Notes: a model not told the origin generated them from the letters alone. 64,000 bases of DNA from Granulicella arctica (GCF_025685605.1 NZ_JAGTUT010000001.1:3782001-3846000), one strand, 5' to 3'. Shown: positions 1 to 9,800, numbered from the stretch's first letter. Made by a program: numbers and translations.

Positions 1-141
1 GACACCTTCGACGACGAGGAAGGCCGCGACGCACATCTTAGCGGCGACATTGCCAAGGCTCTCATGGCGAATGCCGACACCCTGTTCGCCAACACTCCGC
101 TCAAGATTCACAAGATCCGCATCATCGCTGACAGAATCTAG
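1..141 (+). CDS. 3' end of an antibiotic-biosynthesis-monooxygenase (ABM) domain protein, partial
   Basis: The first 46 codons are open in frame 1 and stop at TAG (139-141). The visible C-terminus, with GRDAHLSGDIAKALMANAD followed by a short Pro-containing strand, resembles the end of small dimeric ferredoxin-fold ABM / quinol monooxygenase proteins, which usually total about 95-105 residues, so roughly half is missing. Catalytic function cannot be read from this fragment. Family assignment is by motif recall and is tentative. Confidence 0.6.
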   Translation, partial: DTFDDEEGRDAHLSGDIAKALMANADTLFANTPLKIHKIRIIADRI

Positions 142-210
142 CCCTGTAATCTAACACTCTAAGCCTACCCGTTTCCATGTCTCCTGGAAACGGGGGGGCT
201 TGCACTATGC

Positions 211-1359
211 TTATCGCGCCAGATTCTGAACTGCACTAAACACTCGCAACAGATTTCCCCCGAGTATCTTCCGCACATCCTCACCTGAGTATCCTCGCTG
301 CAAAAGCGCCGCTGTGATCTTTGGCAGGTCTGCCGCCGAATCTATCCCCTCAGGCAAACACGGAATCCCATCAAAGTCCGTCCCGATACCCACATGATCG
401 ATCCCGGCGACCTGCGCCACATGATCGATGTGGTCGATCAGCGATGCCAGCGGAGCCCGTCCAAGCCGCGCGGCAAACTCGCGGTCAATAGCGTTCGAGA
501 CATGATGCGGCATTGGTCTGCCAAGCGCCCGATACTCTCCCGCAAGCTCATTGATAGCGATCTGCCGCTCTTCCTTCTGGGCCATCCACGCCGCACGCCA
601 TCCCTCATCGATGAATGCAGGAAAGAAATTTACCATCACGATCCCGCCACGCGCCGCAATTGCTCGCAACCATTCATCCGAGAGGTTTCGAGGCGAGTCC
701 GTGAGCGCCCGCGCAGATGAGTGCGACGCAACAATTGGTGCAGAACTCACAGCCATCACGGTTGCAAGCGTTGCATCGGAGACATGGGAGACGTCCACCA
801 TCATCCCAAGCCGATTCATTTCGATGATTACCTCGCGCCCAAATGCAGTCAGTCCTCCATGATGTTCAACCTGCTCGTTCCCAAGGTCACCCGACGAGTC
901 CGCCCACTCGTTCGTGTTTGACCAGGTCAGCGTCATATACCGCACGCCAAGCCGATGGTACGCCCGCAACAACTCCAGATCGTTCTCGATGGAGTGCCCG
1001 CCCTCCACTCCCATCAATACGCCAAAACGACCCTCGGTATGGGCCGTGAGAATGTCCTCAGCCGAAAGGCAAAGCCGCAGCACAGTGGAGTGTTTTCTCA
1101 CCTGCTCCAGCACACCTTCGATCAGCGCTAACGTTCGCTCCGCAAACCGTCCCGCCCACTGCGAAGGTTCCACCCAGATTGCAAAAAACTCCGCTCCGAG
1201 ACCACCCTGCCGAGCAGTATCGAGCGATAGCATTCCGCCATCAATACTTCCGGTGAATTCCCATCCTTCATCAACGAATCGTTGCGGCGTATCCGCATGA
1301 CCATCAATCACGATGGCACTCTCATGCACCCGCGATGCCTCATCTCTTTTCTCGCTCAT
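211..1359 (-). CDS. Membrane dipeptidase (renal dipeptidase, peptidase family M19)
   Basis: A 382-residue zinc-dependent dipeptidase of family M19, which hydrolyses dipeptides with a C-terminal L- or D-residue. Visible motifs run in family order: the N-terminal HAD metal pair (about residues 21-23), the metal-bridging Glu in MGVEGGHSIE (about 120), VDVSHVSD (about 195), ASHSSARAL (about 217) and GIGTDFDG near the C-terminus. No signal peptide is evident, so it is probably cytoplasmic. The frame is open 18 codons further upstream. I chose the ATG at 1359 because the protein then begins like its family and a GAGGG lies just before it, although the spacing is short. It is transcribed away from the small gene at 1449. 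Confidence 0.9.
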   Translation of the reverse strand: MSEKRDEASRVHESAIVIDGHADTPQRFVDEGWEFTGSIDGGMLSLDTARQGGLGAEFFAIWVEPSQWAGRFAERTLALIEGVLEQVRKHSTVLRLCLSAEDILTAHTEGRFGVLMGVEGGHSIENDLELLRAYHRLGVRYMTLTWSNTNEWADSSGDLGNEQVEHHGGLTAFGREVIIEMNRLGMMVDVSHVSDATLATVMAVSSAPIVASHSSARALTDSPRNLSDEWLRAIAARGGIVMVNFFPAFIDEGWRAAWMAQKEERQIAINELAGEYRALGRPMPHHVSNAIDREFAARLGRAPLASLIDHIDHVAQVAGIDHVGIGTDFDGIPCLPEGIDSAADLPKITAALLQRGYSGEDVRKILGGNLLRVFSAVQNLAR

Positions 1360-1448
1360 CACCCTCAAAGTGTAGCAATCTAACCATCGCTGTAGCGGCA
1401 GAGCAACCCTCACCTCGTGCCAGCTATCTCATCTTCAAGAGGTGCAAC

Positions 1449-1649
1449 ATGGCACAAGGTATTGACTCAACGAAAACCCCGGCACGTCCCTCCCACGAAG
1501 CTATAGAGTCCGAGCATCATGACACGGATACCGAAGAGTCCAAGCAGCATAAACTCGACCAGATCGGTATGGAGAGCGCCAAGCGTGGCGAAAATCGCAT
1601 CCATTCCAACGAAGAAGTAACGCGCAAGGAATCTATCTTTTCGAAATAA
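1449..1649 (+). CDS. Small, highly charged hypothetical protein
   Basis: A 66-residue protein, strongly hydrophilic and rich in Glu, Lys, Ser and His, with no membrane segment, signal peptide or cysteine. An AAGAGG ribosome-binding site sits 6 bases before the ATG, and a strong rho-independent terminator follows 20 bases after the stop, so it looks like an independent transcription unit. I do not recognise a named domain. Composition suggests a disordered protein of the kind found next to stress genes, but that is inference. Confidence 0.6.
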   Translation: MAQGIDSTKTPARPSHEAIESEHHDTDTEESKQHKLDQIGMESAKRGENRIHSNEEVTRKESIFSK

Positions 1650-1665
1650 CGCGACTCCTAATAAA

Positions 1666-1695
1666 ACGAAGCCCCGCTCTAGAGCGGGGCTTTCG
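1666..1695. terminator. Bidirectional rho-independent terminator
   Basis: GCCCCGCTCT / AGAGCGGGGC forms a perfect 10-bp stem with almost no loop, with AA before it and TTT after it. It separates the plus-strand small gene (ends 1649) from the minus-strand secreted protein (3' end 1710), so it probably serves both. Confidence 0.8.
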
Positions 1696-1709
1696 GTTGC
1701 TACTCACAA

Positions 1710-2162
1710 CTAGCGCCCTGAGTTATACGCACTCTCGAGATCGGTGACACAGCCTATACCGGCCTTCTTCTTGGAGTCACCCGTCGACGTTTTGAAGAAA
1801 GGCAAAACAGAACCTTTCAGCACGGCCTTCATATAGGTGGACGATCCGAAGGTCATGCCGTAGCTCGTGTTTGGCTTTCCATCATCTCCGGTCGTTGTCT
1901 TGCTTGTACCCTCATGTTCGCTGCGCTTATCGAACGTTAGCGTCACATCAGCCACGTCCGAATCATCGATCACGGTGAGTTTACCCCGGCGCTTCAACGC
2001 CTCAATGGCGCCCTGTTCCACCTGATCGTTGTGCGTGTTGTTTACGATCGCTACGGTCTTCGCTGTGAAGACCTCCTTTGGCATCGCCCCTATATCCCGC
2101 TGTGCCAGAGCTAGTCCTGGCAAAATAGCGAAAGTCACAGCCATTAACACGCGCTTCAACAT
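1710..2162 (-). CDS. Secreted hypothetical protein
   Basis: A 150-residue protein with a clear Sec signal peptide (MLKRVLMAVTFAILPGLALA, cleavage probably before QRD). The mature part starts with an alpha/beta-looking segment (KTVAIVNNTHNDQVEQGAIE) and continues with a polar, Lys/Thr/Gly-rich tail holding a single Cys. The ATG at 2162 is preceded by GGGGAG. The frame is open for 42 more codons upstream, but those residues lack coding character and overlap the terminator at 2246-2280. Function unknown. Proteins of this kind are common in Acidobacteriaceae, by recall. It is probably periplasmic. Confidence 0.7.
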   Translation of the reverse strand: MLKRVLMAVTFAILPGLALAQRDIGAMPKEVFTAKTVAIVNNTHNDQVEQGAIEALKRRGKLTVIDDSDVADVTLTFDKRSEHEGTSKTTTGDDGKPNTSYGMTFGSSTYMKAVLKGSVLPFFKTSTGDSKKKAGIGCVTDLESAYNSGR

Positions 2163-2245
2163 GGAATCTCCCCAGATTAGATCAGGCAGCGTTGCCGCCC
2201 TCGCACCGCAGCTTAACAGTCCACACAAACGGTGTAAAGCTGCAA

Positions 2246-2280
2246 AACAAAAGGGCCTTGCATGATTGCAAGGCCCTTCC
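2246..2280 (-). terminator. Rho-independent terminator of the formaldehyde dehydrogenase gene
   Basis: AAGGGCCTTGC and GCAAGGCCCTT (2251-2261 and 2268-2278) pair perfectly over 11 bp with a 6-base loop. On the minus strand the stem is followed by TTTTGTTTTG. It lies 26 bases after the stop of the gene at 2304-3500. Confidence 0.85.
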
Positions 2281-2303
2281 AACTTCATCGCAACCTGAAC
2301 GCC

Positions 2304-3500
2304 TTAGTTGACTTTGCCAAGCAGCCCATGCGGATCAAGCACGAACTTCTTCGCCACGCCTGAATCGAATGACTTATAGCCTTCCGGCGCATCGTCGAGC
2401 GAGATTACCGTTGCATTCACGATCTTCGCAATGGGCAGCTTGTCATACAAGATCGCCTGCATCAATTGACGGTTGTACTTCAACACCGGAGTTTGCCCTG
2501 TGTAGAAACGGTGTGACTTTGCCCAGCCAAGCCCAAATCGCATCTTCAGGTTGCCCTGCTTGCCAGCCTCGTCCTTCGCGCCCGGATCTTCCGTTACATA
2601 CAGCCCCGGAATCCCGATGCCGCCTGCAGCCCGCACAATCGACATCAGCGAGTTCAGCACTGTTGCCGGAGCCTCTTCACCATCCTTGCCCTGCGCCTTC
2701 GCCTCAAATCCGACAGCGTCCACTGCCGCATCCACCTCAGGCTTGCCAACCACCTTCGCAATCAACTCTCCCAGGTCATCGCCATCTCGAAGATCGATCG
2801 GTGTAAAGCCGACGTTTGCCACATGCTGCAGCCGTTCCGTATTCATGTCGCCGACCATTACGAGCGCCGCACCGAGAATCTGCGCCGAGGCTGCCGCCGC
2901 CATGCCGACCGGTCCAGCACCAGCGATGTACACAATAGAGCCCACTCCTACGCCTGCCATCACCGCCCCGTGAAACCCCGTCGGCAGAATGTCCGACAGC
3001 ATCGTAAGATCCTGGATCTTCTCCATTGCCTGCGCTTTATCCGGGAACGGGATCAGATTGAAGTCGGCATAGGGCACCATCACATACTCCGCCTGTCCAC
3101 CGATCCAGCCACCCATATCCACGTATCCATACGCTCCGCCAGCGCGGCCCGGATTCACGTTCAGGCAGACACCCGTCTGCTGTTCGCGGCATGTTCTGCA
3201 GCGTCCACACGCCACGTTGAAGGGAACTGTACACAAGTCTCCAACCTTGATGTACTCGACGTCCGATCCGGCTTCGATTACCTCGCCGGTAATTTCGTGC
3301 CCTAACACCATACCGGTGGGCGCTGTAGTGCGGCCGCGAACCATGTGCTGGTCCGATCCACAGATATTCGTCGAAACCACCTTCAGAATGACGGCGTGCT
3401 CAATCTTCTTTCCCTTTGGATTCTGCATCTTCGGGAAATCAATGGATTGCACTTCAACTTTGTTCTGTCCCAGAAAAACGACTCCGCGATTCTCAGCCAT
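2304..3500 (-). CDS. fdhA: Glutathione-independent formaldehyde dehydrogenase, zinc type
   Basis: A 398-residue medium-chain dehydrogenase, the same length as Pseudomonas putida formaldehyde dehydrogenase. Catalytic-zinc motif NICGSDQHMVRG (about 46-57), GHEITGEV, the structural-zinc cysteines CGRCRTCREQQTGVC (about 98-112), a long insert YGYVDMGGWIGGQAEYV typical of this subfamily, and the NAD-binding GAGPVGMAAA. It oxidises formaldehyde to formate with tightly bound NAD and needs no glutathione. It also belongs to a family able to dismutate aldehydes. The start has GAGG 7 bases upstream. It ends in its own terminator, and the next gene upstream on the strand (3643-4038) is 142 bases away. 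Confidence 0.93.
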   Translation of the reverse strand: MAENRGVVFLGQNKVEVQSIDFPKMQNPKGKKIEHAVILKVVSTNICGSDQHMVRGRTTAPTGMVLGHEITGEVIEAGSDVEYIKVGDLCTVPFNVACGRCRTCREQQTGVCLNVNPGRAGGAYGYVDMGGWIGGQAEYVMVPYADFNLIPFPDKAQAMEKIQDLTMLSDILPTGFHGAVMAGVGVGSIVYIAGAGPVGMAAAASAQILGAALVMVGDMNTERLQHVANVGFTPIDLRDGDDLGELIAKVVGKPEVDAAVDAVGFEAKAQGKDGEEAPATVLNSLMSIVRAAGGIGIPGLYVTEDPGAKDEAGKQGNLKMRFGLGWAKSHRFYTGQTPVLKYNRQLMQAILYDKLPIAKIVNATVISLDDAPEGYKSFDSGVAKKFVLDPHGLLGKVN

Positions 3501-3642
3501 ACGAACCTCATATCAACAGCAATTTGACAATGCATTCAAGACAAACGACGGTGCTGCGAACGAGCCCCAGAATTCGGTAGCGCCAGCCTTCCCAGCATCG
3601 TCGTAAGGGGTGGGGTTGCTGTAATCCCCACCCACCTTCGCG

Positions 3643-4038
3643 CTAGTAAGCCGCTACACCAGCCTCAGCAACTTCGTGATCTTGCACGCCGCTGCCACCA
3701 CTCACGCCGATAGCTCCGACGACCTGACCATCCTTCTTGATTGGTATGCCACCAGCAAAGATCATTACCTTGCCATCATTCGAAGCATGTATCCCAAAGA
3801 ACTGGTCGCCCGACTGTGAGTTTGCGCCAAGATCCTTTGTCGTGATGTCAAACGCGCGCGAGGTCCATGCTTTCTTCTGAGAGATGTCGATTGAGCCCAG
3901 CCATGCGTTCGTCATTCGTTCAAACGCAACCAGGTTCCCGCCCGCATCCACAACCGCAACGTTCATCGGCTGACCAATCTCTTCTGCCTTCTTCTCCGCC
4001 GCCGCAAGGATGCGGCGTGCGTCTGCAAGCTGAATCAT
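3643..4038 (-). CDS. GlcG/HbpS-like haem-degrading family protein (DUF336)
   Basis: A 131-residue single-domain protein of the GlcG/HbpS family: MNVAVVDAGGNLVAFERM, KKAWTSRAF, and the C-terminal GAIGVSGGSGVQDHEVAEAG. Family members are small oligomeric proteins found beside glycolate, propanediol or haem-related genes, and biochemical roles differ between members. No signal peptide, so cytoplasmic. AAGGAG lies 7 bases before the ATG. It lies between the carboxylesterase and the formaldehyde dehydrogenase genes on the same strand, so co-transcription with one of them is possible. Confidence 0.85.
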   Translation of the reverse strand: MIQLADARRILAAAEKKAEEIGQPMNVAVVDAGGNLVAFERMTNAWLGSIDISQKKAWTSRAFDITTKDLGANSQSGDQFFGIHASNDGKVMIFAGGIPIKKDGQVVGAIGVSGGSGVQDHEVAEAGVAAY

Positions 4039-4084
4039 GTAGTTCTCCTTGATCCAATCTTAACCCTCGCGGATGAAAGCTGCA

Positions 4085-5686
4085 TTACCGCGCGGGCAGC
4101 GGAGCATTGTTCTCCATGAACAGATAACGCCCACGCCTCGAATCGGGCTTGGCCATTGAATCTGCATTCAAGTTCATCACCTGCCACCCACCGCTCGCGT
4201 CGTACTTAGGCCAGTTTGGCAGTCCGGGCCCATTAGGGTCACCTGTCTTCGCAAAGTTCGTCCAGTACTGCCCCATCTGGTCCGAAAGCTTGCGATCCTC
4301 AGGCCGCCACACTGCTTCCTGCCGCGAATCGAGCGCGCCAAAGACATATTCAATATCGTCCGAGTGGAACGCCCCGATCTCAGCCTTGTGGAACTTGTCC
4401 CCCGGTGAGCCAAGCGTAAAGAAGTAGCGATATACCGGAGCCTTGCCCGTCTCTACCTGCGCCTCAAGCCACTTCCAGGTCGAGTACGCGATGAACTTGT
4501 CTCCTGCATAGTCCGCAGCCGAGTTCAGCGCCTCCTCATCGGTTCCGCCTCCGTAGACCGCAAGAAAATCCTGCGACTTCGGTCCATATTCCTTCTCTGC
4601 CTGGGTCGCAAAGCTCGCCGAAGTCGGAGGATTTGCCAGCACTCCGCCGCGGCCCTCGTCTGCGTTCCAGCCGGCCATCATCGGTACATGCGCCTGCTTT
4701 CCCGCCTTGTAGATATTCGGTACTGAATCCGGCAGGAAATATCCATCGATGTCCGGTCCAAACCGAGGCGGCGCTGGCGTAGTCTTCGCCGTAGCAGCCT
4801 TCACCAGATCGTCAGCCGAAATCTTCCGCAACTCCGCTAGCTTCGTCGTCCCGAATGCCGACTGTGCGAAGTTCGTATCCGTCAGCTCCCGTTCTGACAG
4901 CGTTCCATAGCTCAGCCCGCTCCGTCCAAACGCCCCGCCGCTCTCCCCGATCGCCTTTGAGACCATGTCCTTCGACAGCGGCGAAGCCATCAGTGTGCTT
5001 ACGGCAAACGATCCAGCAGACTCGCCGAAGATCGTCACATTTTTGGGATCACCGCCAAAGCCAGCAACATTCTTCTTCACCCATGCAATCGCCGCCATCT
5101 GGTCCATCAGCCCGTAGTTGCCGGACGCGTGATGTGCCGACTCTGCCGCCAACTCCGGGTGCACGAAGAAGCCAAATATTCCAAGCCGATAGTTCATCGA
5201 CACCACTACTACGTCACGATGCGCCAGGAACTCCCCATCCTGCCGACCCTCCGACGTAGCGCCTGTCGTAAACCCGCCGCCGAAGACCCATACCATAACC
5301 GGCAGGCTACCCTTCTTCGCTCCGGCGGGCGTCCACACATTCAACGTCAGGCAATCTTCGCTCGGCCCTGGATCATGAAATGCCATGTCCGCATTGAAAC
5401 CAGACTGCACGCATCGCGAACCAAACTCCTTTGTCTCCTTCACGCCCTTCCATGGCATAGCCGGCTCCGGAGCCTTCCACCGCAAGTCTCCGACCGGTGG
5501 TGCCGCGAACGGAATTCCCTTGAACGCTACGACCTTCCCATCCGTCGTCACCGCTCCAACGACGCTGCCTTTATCGGTCTTCACCTGCAAAGCATCCGAG
5601 GCCCGTGCCTGTCCAGCAAGAAGACTCCCGCAAATCGCAGCAGCCGATATCATCTTCAGCGAGAAGTATGCAGCATCAAAATTCAT
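4085..5686 (-). CDS. Secreted type-B carboxylesterase
   Basis: A 533-residue alpha/beta hydrolase of the carboxylesterase type-B / para-nitrobenzyl esterase family. An N-terminal signal peptide (MISAAAICGSLLAGQARA) is followed by the family start (KGIPFAAPPVGDLRWKAPEP), the EDCLTLNVW motif, the oxyanion region (VWVFGGGFTTGA), the nucleophile elbow GESAGS, and a C-terminal catalytic His region (FHSDDIEYVFG). It likely hydrolyses carboxylic esters in the periplasm or outside the cell. The frame stays open to 6259, adding 191 codons, but I start at 5686 because the signal peptide begins there and GGGGA precedes it. The extra N-terminal residues match no domain I know. Confidence 0.9.
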   Translation of the reverse strand: MNFDAAYFSLKMISAAAICGSLLAGQARASDALQVKTDKGSVVGAVTTDGKVVAFKGIPFAAPPVGDLRWKAPEPAMPWKGVKETKEFGSRCVQSGFNADMAFHDPGPSEDCLTLNVWTPAGAKKGSLPVMVWVFGGGFTTGATSEGRQDGEFLAHRDVVVVSMNYRLGIFGFFVHPELAAESAHHASGNYGLMDQMAAIAWVKKNVAGFGGDPKNVTIFGESAGSFAVSTLMASPLSKDMVSKAIGESGGAFGRSGLSYGTLSERELTDTNFAQSAFGTTKLAELRKISADDLVKAATAKTTPAPPRFGPDIDGYFLPDSVPNIYKAGKQAHVPMMAGWNADEGRGGVLANPPTSASFATQAEKEYGPKSQDFLAVYGGGTDEEALNSAADYAGDKFIAYSTWKWLEAQVETGKAPVYRYFFTLGSPGDKFHKAEIGAFHSDDIEYVFGALDSRQEAVWRPEDRKLSDQMGQYWTNFAKTGDPNGPGLPNWPKYDASGGWQVMNLNADSMAKPDSRRGRYLFMENNAPLPAR

Positions 5687-6568
5687 AGATTTTCCCCGAA
5701 GCCAACTTACCATATGGCCTGCCTCGCGGGTCTTCGTCGGCAGCATGAGCTTGTCGGTAACGCTGTGGAAGCTGTCAGATCCTTGCGCCTGAGAAGCCTC
5801 AAGATCCCAGTGGAAAATCTGACGTTTATCTTGAGTCTGAATGCCTTCAGATCTCTCATGCATCCGCGCCGCGCCGGTGACCTGATCACGATGGCCTATC
5901 GTACCTGCCGCTCCAATCGGCTGGTCATAACGGACTGGTGGAGTCACAAACTTCTTAGCCGGATTTGGGTTCGCAGCACCTGCCCGTCTTGTGCCGCGCA
6001 AACACAGTACAGAGGCGAGCGAACACCTCGAAGGTTGCGTCCTAGCCGCTTGATTGCAGACTGTGTCAACTTGATCGCTGATCTCATTTGTGAATTGCGT
6101 CAGCCGATGGAAGCCGACTTCAAGAAGATCAGTGGTTGAAATTCTATTAGCAGCATTCTCAAAATTGATCTTCCTCTTCTTTGATTGCGTCTCCACAACT
6201 CCTGCCCGTTTCGAGCGAGGCGGATCTGCAGAAGAAGCTGCTGCGAGTTGTTTCCGCAAGGTCTTTAGTCACCATTACGGTTACCTGCTTCCTCTCGCCT
6301 ACGACCTTGCAAACACTACCTTGACTTATGACCCGTTGAGGGTATGGGACTGTTTATGCCGCGCTCGAGAACGCTTTGTAGCTCTGTAAGTCACTACTAC
6401 TCGATAAACTATTTTCTCGTTTTGGGACTAAATATATTTATCAAGCTGATAAGTTACTAAGGAGTTATGAGAGTAACTCCAATAAATGTGGATCATAGTT
6501 ACAGAGTTGCTGCGCACGCTATTAGTACCTGCAGAATCTCGATCTTCATTTCTCTAGGAGTCCCATCC
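5687..6568. other. Long stretch (882 bp) with no convincing gene
   Basis: An open minus-strand frame continues from the esterase to 6259 and several plus-strand frames are open, yet none shows a recognisable domain, ribosome-binding site or good composition. From about 6390 the DNA becomes AT-rich, and this part probably holds the promoter and leader of the small secreted gene at 6569. The stretch 5687-6390 is either decayed coding sequence or a long leader; I cannot tell which. Confidence 0.5.
6452..6480 (+). promoter_or_regulatory. Two mutually exclusive small hairpins upstream of a secreted peptide gene
   Basis: AGTTACT (6452-6458) is complementary to AGTAACT (6472-6478), and GGAGTTA (6461-6467) is complementary to TAACTCC (6474-6480). 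The two pairings share their right arm, so only one can form at a time. The element lies 90-115 bases before the ATG at 6569 in an AT-rich tract. It could be an operator or a leader RNA switch, or chance. Confidence 0.3.
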
Positions 6569-6793
6569 ATGTCCTTCAAGAAGCTCGCTCTCACCGCGGT
6601 AATTCTCGGTTCCACGATGTCCGCTTTCGCGGCTCCAGTCGTCACTCGCCCTGGTGGATACCAGCCTGACTCTGCTATCGCAAAGAAAGACCCGTATCAC
6701 CTCTCGATCACGATCGGCGGTATCGCGATCTACACCTTCTACGCCGCAACCTCAGAACAAATCTTTGCGATCGTTCACCTCCTTGGCTTCTAA
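6569..6793 (+). CDS. Small secreted peptide, unknown function
   Basis: A 74-residue protein with a signal peptide (MSFKKLALTAVILGSTMSA, cleavage probably AFA-APV) leaving a mature peptide of about 51 residues: a polar Pro/Gly/Lys start, then two hydrophobic segments, LSITIGGIAIYTFYAA and QIFAIVHLLGF. AGGAG lies 8 bases before the ATG, and a strong terminator follows 27 bases after the stop, so it is a monocistronic unit. The upstream in-frame extension to 6467 has no ribosome-binding site. No known family recognised. The hydrophobic mature part suggests membrane contact after export. Confidence 0.65.
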   Translation: MSFKKLALTAVILGSTMSAFAAPVVTRPGGYQPDSAIAKKDPYHLSITIGGIAIYTFYAATSEQIFAIVHLLGF

Positions 6794-6818
6794 GTAAACG
6801 AACGATTAGTGGTCGCTA

Positions 6819-6867
6819 GTAAGCTAACCGGAATGCCGCTGGATAGCTGCATTCCGGTTAGCTTTTA
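6819..6867 (+). terminator. Rho-independent terminator of the small secreted gene
   Basis: A 16-bp stem, AAGCTAACCGGAATGC (6821-6836) with its complement at 6849-6864, has a 12-base loop and is followed by TTTT. The right arm overlaps the stop codon of the convergent diguanylate cyclase (3' end 6858), so the cyclase transcript ends inside or beyond the same structure. Confidence 0.85.
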
Positions 6868-9800
6868 GGGCTATGGTCTACATAGCATCCTTGGTCTCGA
6901 ACAGGATTTCTTGATGCCTCCGGTGAAGTAGATAGTACGCAATTTCGCCCTGCGCGCTTCGCTTTGTACAGTGCGTTATCAGCATCCCGGACCAGTCTTT
7001 CAACTCTCGACAAGTCGCGTGACGCCGCCACTCCGAAGCTGCACGTAATTTGTAACGAAGCTGTCTCAGTTACAAACGGCGTGTTTGCGATTGCCGCACG
7101 AAACTCTTCCGCTCGCATATAGCCGTCCTCCAAAGAGCAACCCGGCAGAATGATCAAGAACTCCTCGCCTCCGTATCGCCCGGCAGCGTCATAAGTGCGC
7201 GTCAACTGTGTGATTCTTCTAGCCACTTCCTGCAGCACGCTGTCACCGTCCATGTGACCATTCAAGTCGTTCACCACCTTGAAGTGATCCACATCCGCCA
7301 TGAGGACGCAAACTGGCGAGCGATCGCGAGTCGCTCGCGCAGCCTCTTTGTGCAAAATCTCAAAGATGGTCCTTCGATTCCAAAGTTTGGTTAGGCCATC
7401 CTTCATCGCCAAATCGTGTAACGCCTGGTGAGCGGCCTCCGTCACGCGCACTGCCTCTTGTAACTCCTGAGTGCGTTCTTCTACCTTCTTTTCAAGAAGC
7501 TGTGTACGCACCATCAGGTAGCGGATACGCACCCGGTAGCAAGATACGAAGATCAGCAGGAGAAGCAGCCCACAAAATCCACGGAACCATACTGTCTGCC
7601 ATAGGTGGGGTTCGAGCATAATTGTTATAGGGACCGCTGCTGCGTTCCAGTCCGCATCGCCAACCGTCGTCTGCACTCGAAAGCTATAGTGTCCGGGAGG
7701 CAACTTTGTGTAATACGCGATCCGCCGGTTATCGATGTCGATCCAGTCGTTGTCAAACCCCTCGAGCCGGTAGCGGAAACGAAGTCGATCTGGCATCTCG
7801 AAGTTTGGTGAGGTAAATCGAAATTCAAGATCGCCGCTACCATGGACATAAACCGATGAGTTCTGAACAACAACAGGAGCGTGTCGATAGAGCACCTCTT
7901 CGACCAATACCGCTGAAAGCGTATCCTGCGCGACGATGCGTCTCTCGTCGGCAGAGGCTATTCCAGCCGTTGTAGTGAACCACAAATGACCGTCCCTGGA
8001 CTTCCAAGCAGACGGTTGTCCGAAATTGCATTCAGCCTTTCGCATACCATCCGCCGTGCCATAGACCTCGCTGTGGACCGCTTTAATCTTGCCGTCCGCA
8101 TAGTCGTTCAGTTCCTTCTTGCTGACACGAAAGATGCCCTTGTTGCACGTCATCCAAAGATTGCCAAAGTCATCTTCGACGATTGCTCCAATGGTCAAGC
8201 CGTAGAGGCCTTGCGCGACCGAGTACGTCGTCACGCGGCCGTTCTTGATCCGGTTCAGCCCTCCCGGCGATGTGCCAGCCCACAAGACGCCGTCACGATC
8301 CAGATAAAGTGTCTGAGAGAAATTGCTGAGTAGTCCGTCCTTTGTCGTGTAGTTGGTAAGTTTGTCACCTTGGATATGAGTAATCCCGCTATGGTCAGCT
8401 CCTACCCATATCGAACCATCGCTTGCAATAACAGAAACATTCAACATCCCAGGTAGCTTGTAGTGTTGAAAGCTTCCATCACGAAAGCGAACGAGCCCGT
8501 CCTCTTCGTGAAAACCTAGCAGCAAGTCTCCCGTTGCTTCCTGCCTGATCGAGATGAGGTAGCCCCTCTGACTCTTGGGATCGCGAAACACTGTGAAGTG
8601 GCCATCTTTAAAGTGTGCCAACGCTCCATCTTCAAAGCCCATCCATAGGCTGCCGTCCCGTGCCTCCATCAAACTGTAAACGGGGCCTGCCGGCAGGCCA
8701 TTCTGAGTTGTAAAGTGATGGATCGCGCCTGTCGTAGTGATTTGCTCGAGGCCCTTGCTGTTGGTTCCAACCCACATCGAACCATCCTGCGTCTCTATGA
8801 CGGACCACACCCTATCTTCGGCCAGGCCCTCACGCACACCGAGGTTGCTGAAGATTCCGTCACGCAGCTCAGCGACCCCATTCTGAAGCATGCCAATCCA
8901 TACATGACCCGAGCCATCCTCAAAGAGGCTGCTGATGTCCTGACTCGGCAATTCTTCATGTGAGCCAGATCGAATCCACCCGCCATTTCGGTAGACTGCT
9001 AGGCCGTTGTGAGTGTATCCAACCCAAACCGCGCCATCGCGGTCCGCCAGCATCGCGCCGATCCGTGCATCCTTCGGCACACCCGGAGGAACCCACGAGC
9101 CCAGCAGGGAGCCCTTCCAGTGAAGGACATTCGATTGCATGCCAAGCCAGAGCGATCCGTTACGACACATGGCAAGTGCCATCACCGGTTGATTTGGCAG
9201 GCCTTCTGCCGGCCCGTACGTGTGGAAGACCTTATGCTTAAAGTCTCCCAGGCCAACCAATCCCTTATCCGTTCCCAGCCACAGGGTCCCATCTGGCCCT
9301 TGCGCAATAGCGTAGATATGTACATCAGGCAGGCCGTCTCGTAACCCGAAAAGACGAACTTGGCCATCCTTGATCACGTACAGCCCATTCATACTCGCGA
9401 CCCAAATTCGTCCGTCGCTACTTTCAAAAATGGAATTGATGGTTGAGGCCGCAGAGATATATGGGCGGAAGACGCCGTCTTTGTAGCGGCTGACACTGCT
9501 TCGCGTGCCTACCCAGAGACTTCCATCGCGACTCGCTCTGAGAGCTAGTACGAGATTGTCCTTCAGCTCCTTATGACTGGCCGTATCGAAGACCGTGACC
9601 CGAGTGCCGTCATATCGCGCCAGCCCCTCCTCGGTGCCGAACCAGAGATAACCATCCTTGGTCTGCGCGATGGCCGACACCGAGCTCTGAGGAAGTCCGT
9701 TCTGATCGGTGAGCCGCGTCTGCACATATTGGCTGAGTGCCTTATGGGCATCCAAGCCGAGCAGCGCAGAAGGCGCAGCCAAACTGCAAATCAGAAAAAG

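Noticed and set aside
3606..3634. GTGGGG / CCCCAC hairpin after the GlcG-like gene
   Set aside because: Six-base stem without a following T-run; too weak to call a terminator.
5687..6259. N-terminal extension of the carboxylesterase to 6259
   Set aside because: It would place the signal peptide 190 residues inside the protein and matches nothing in the family.
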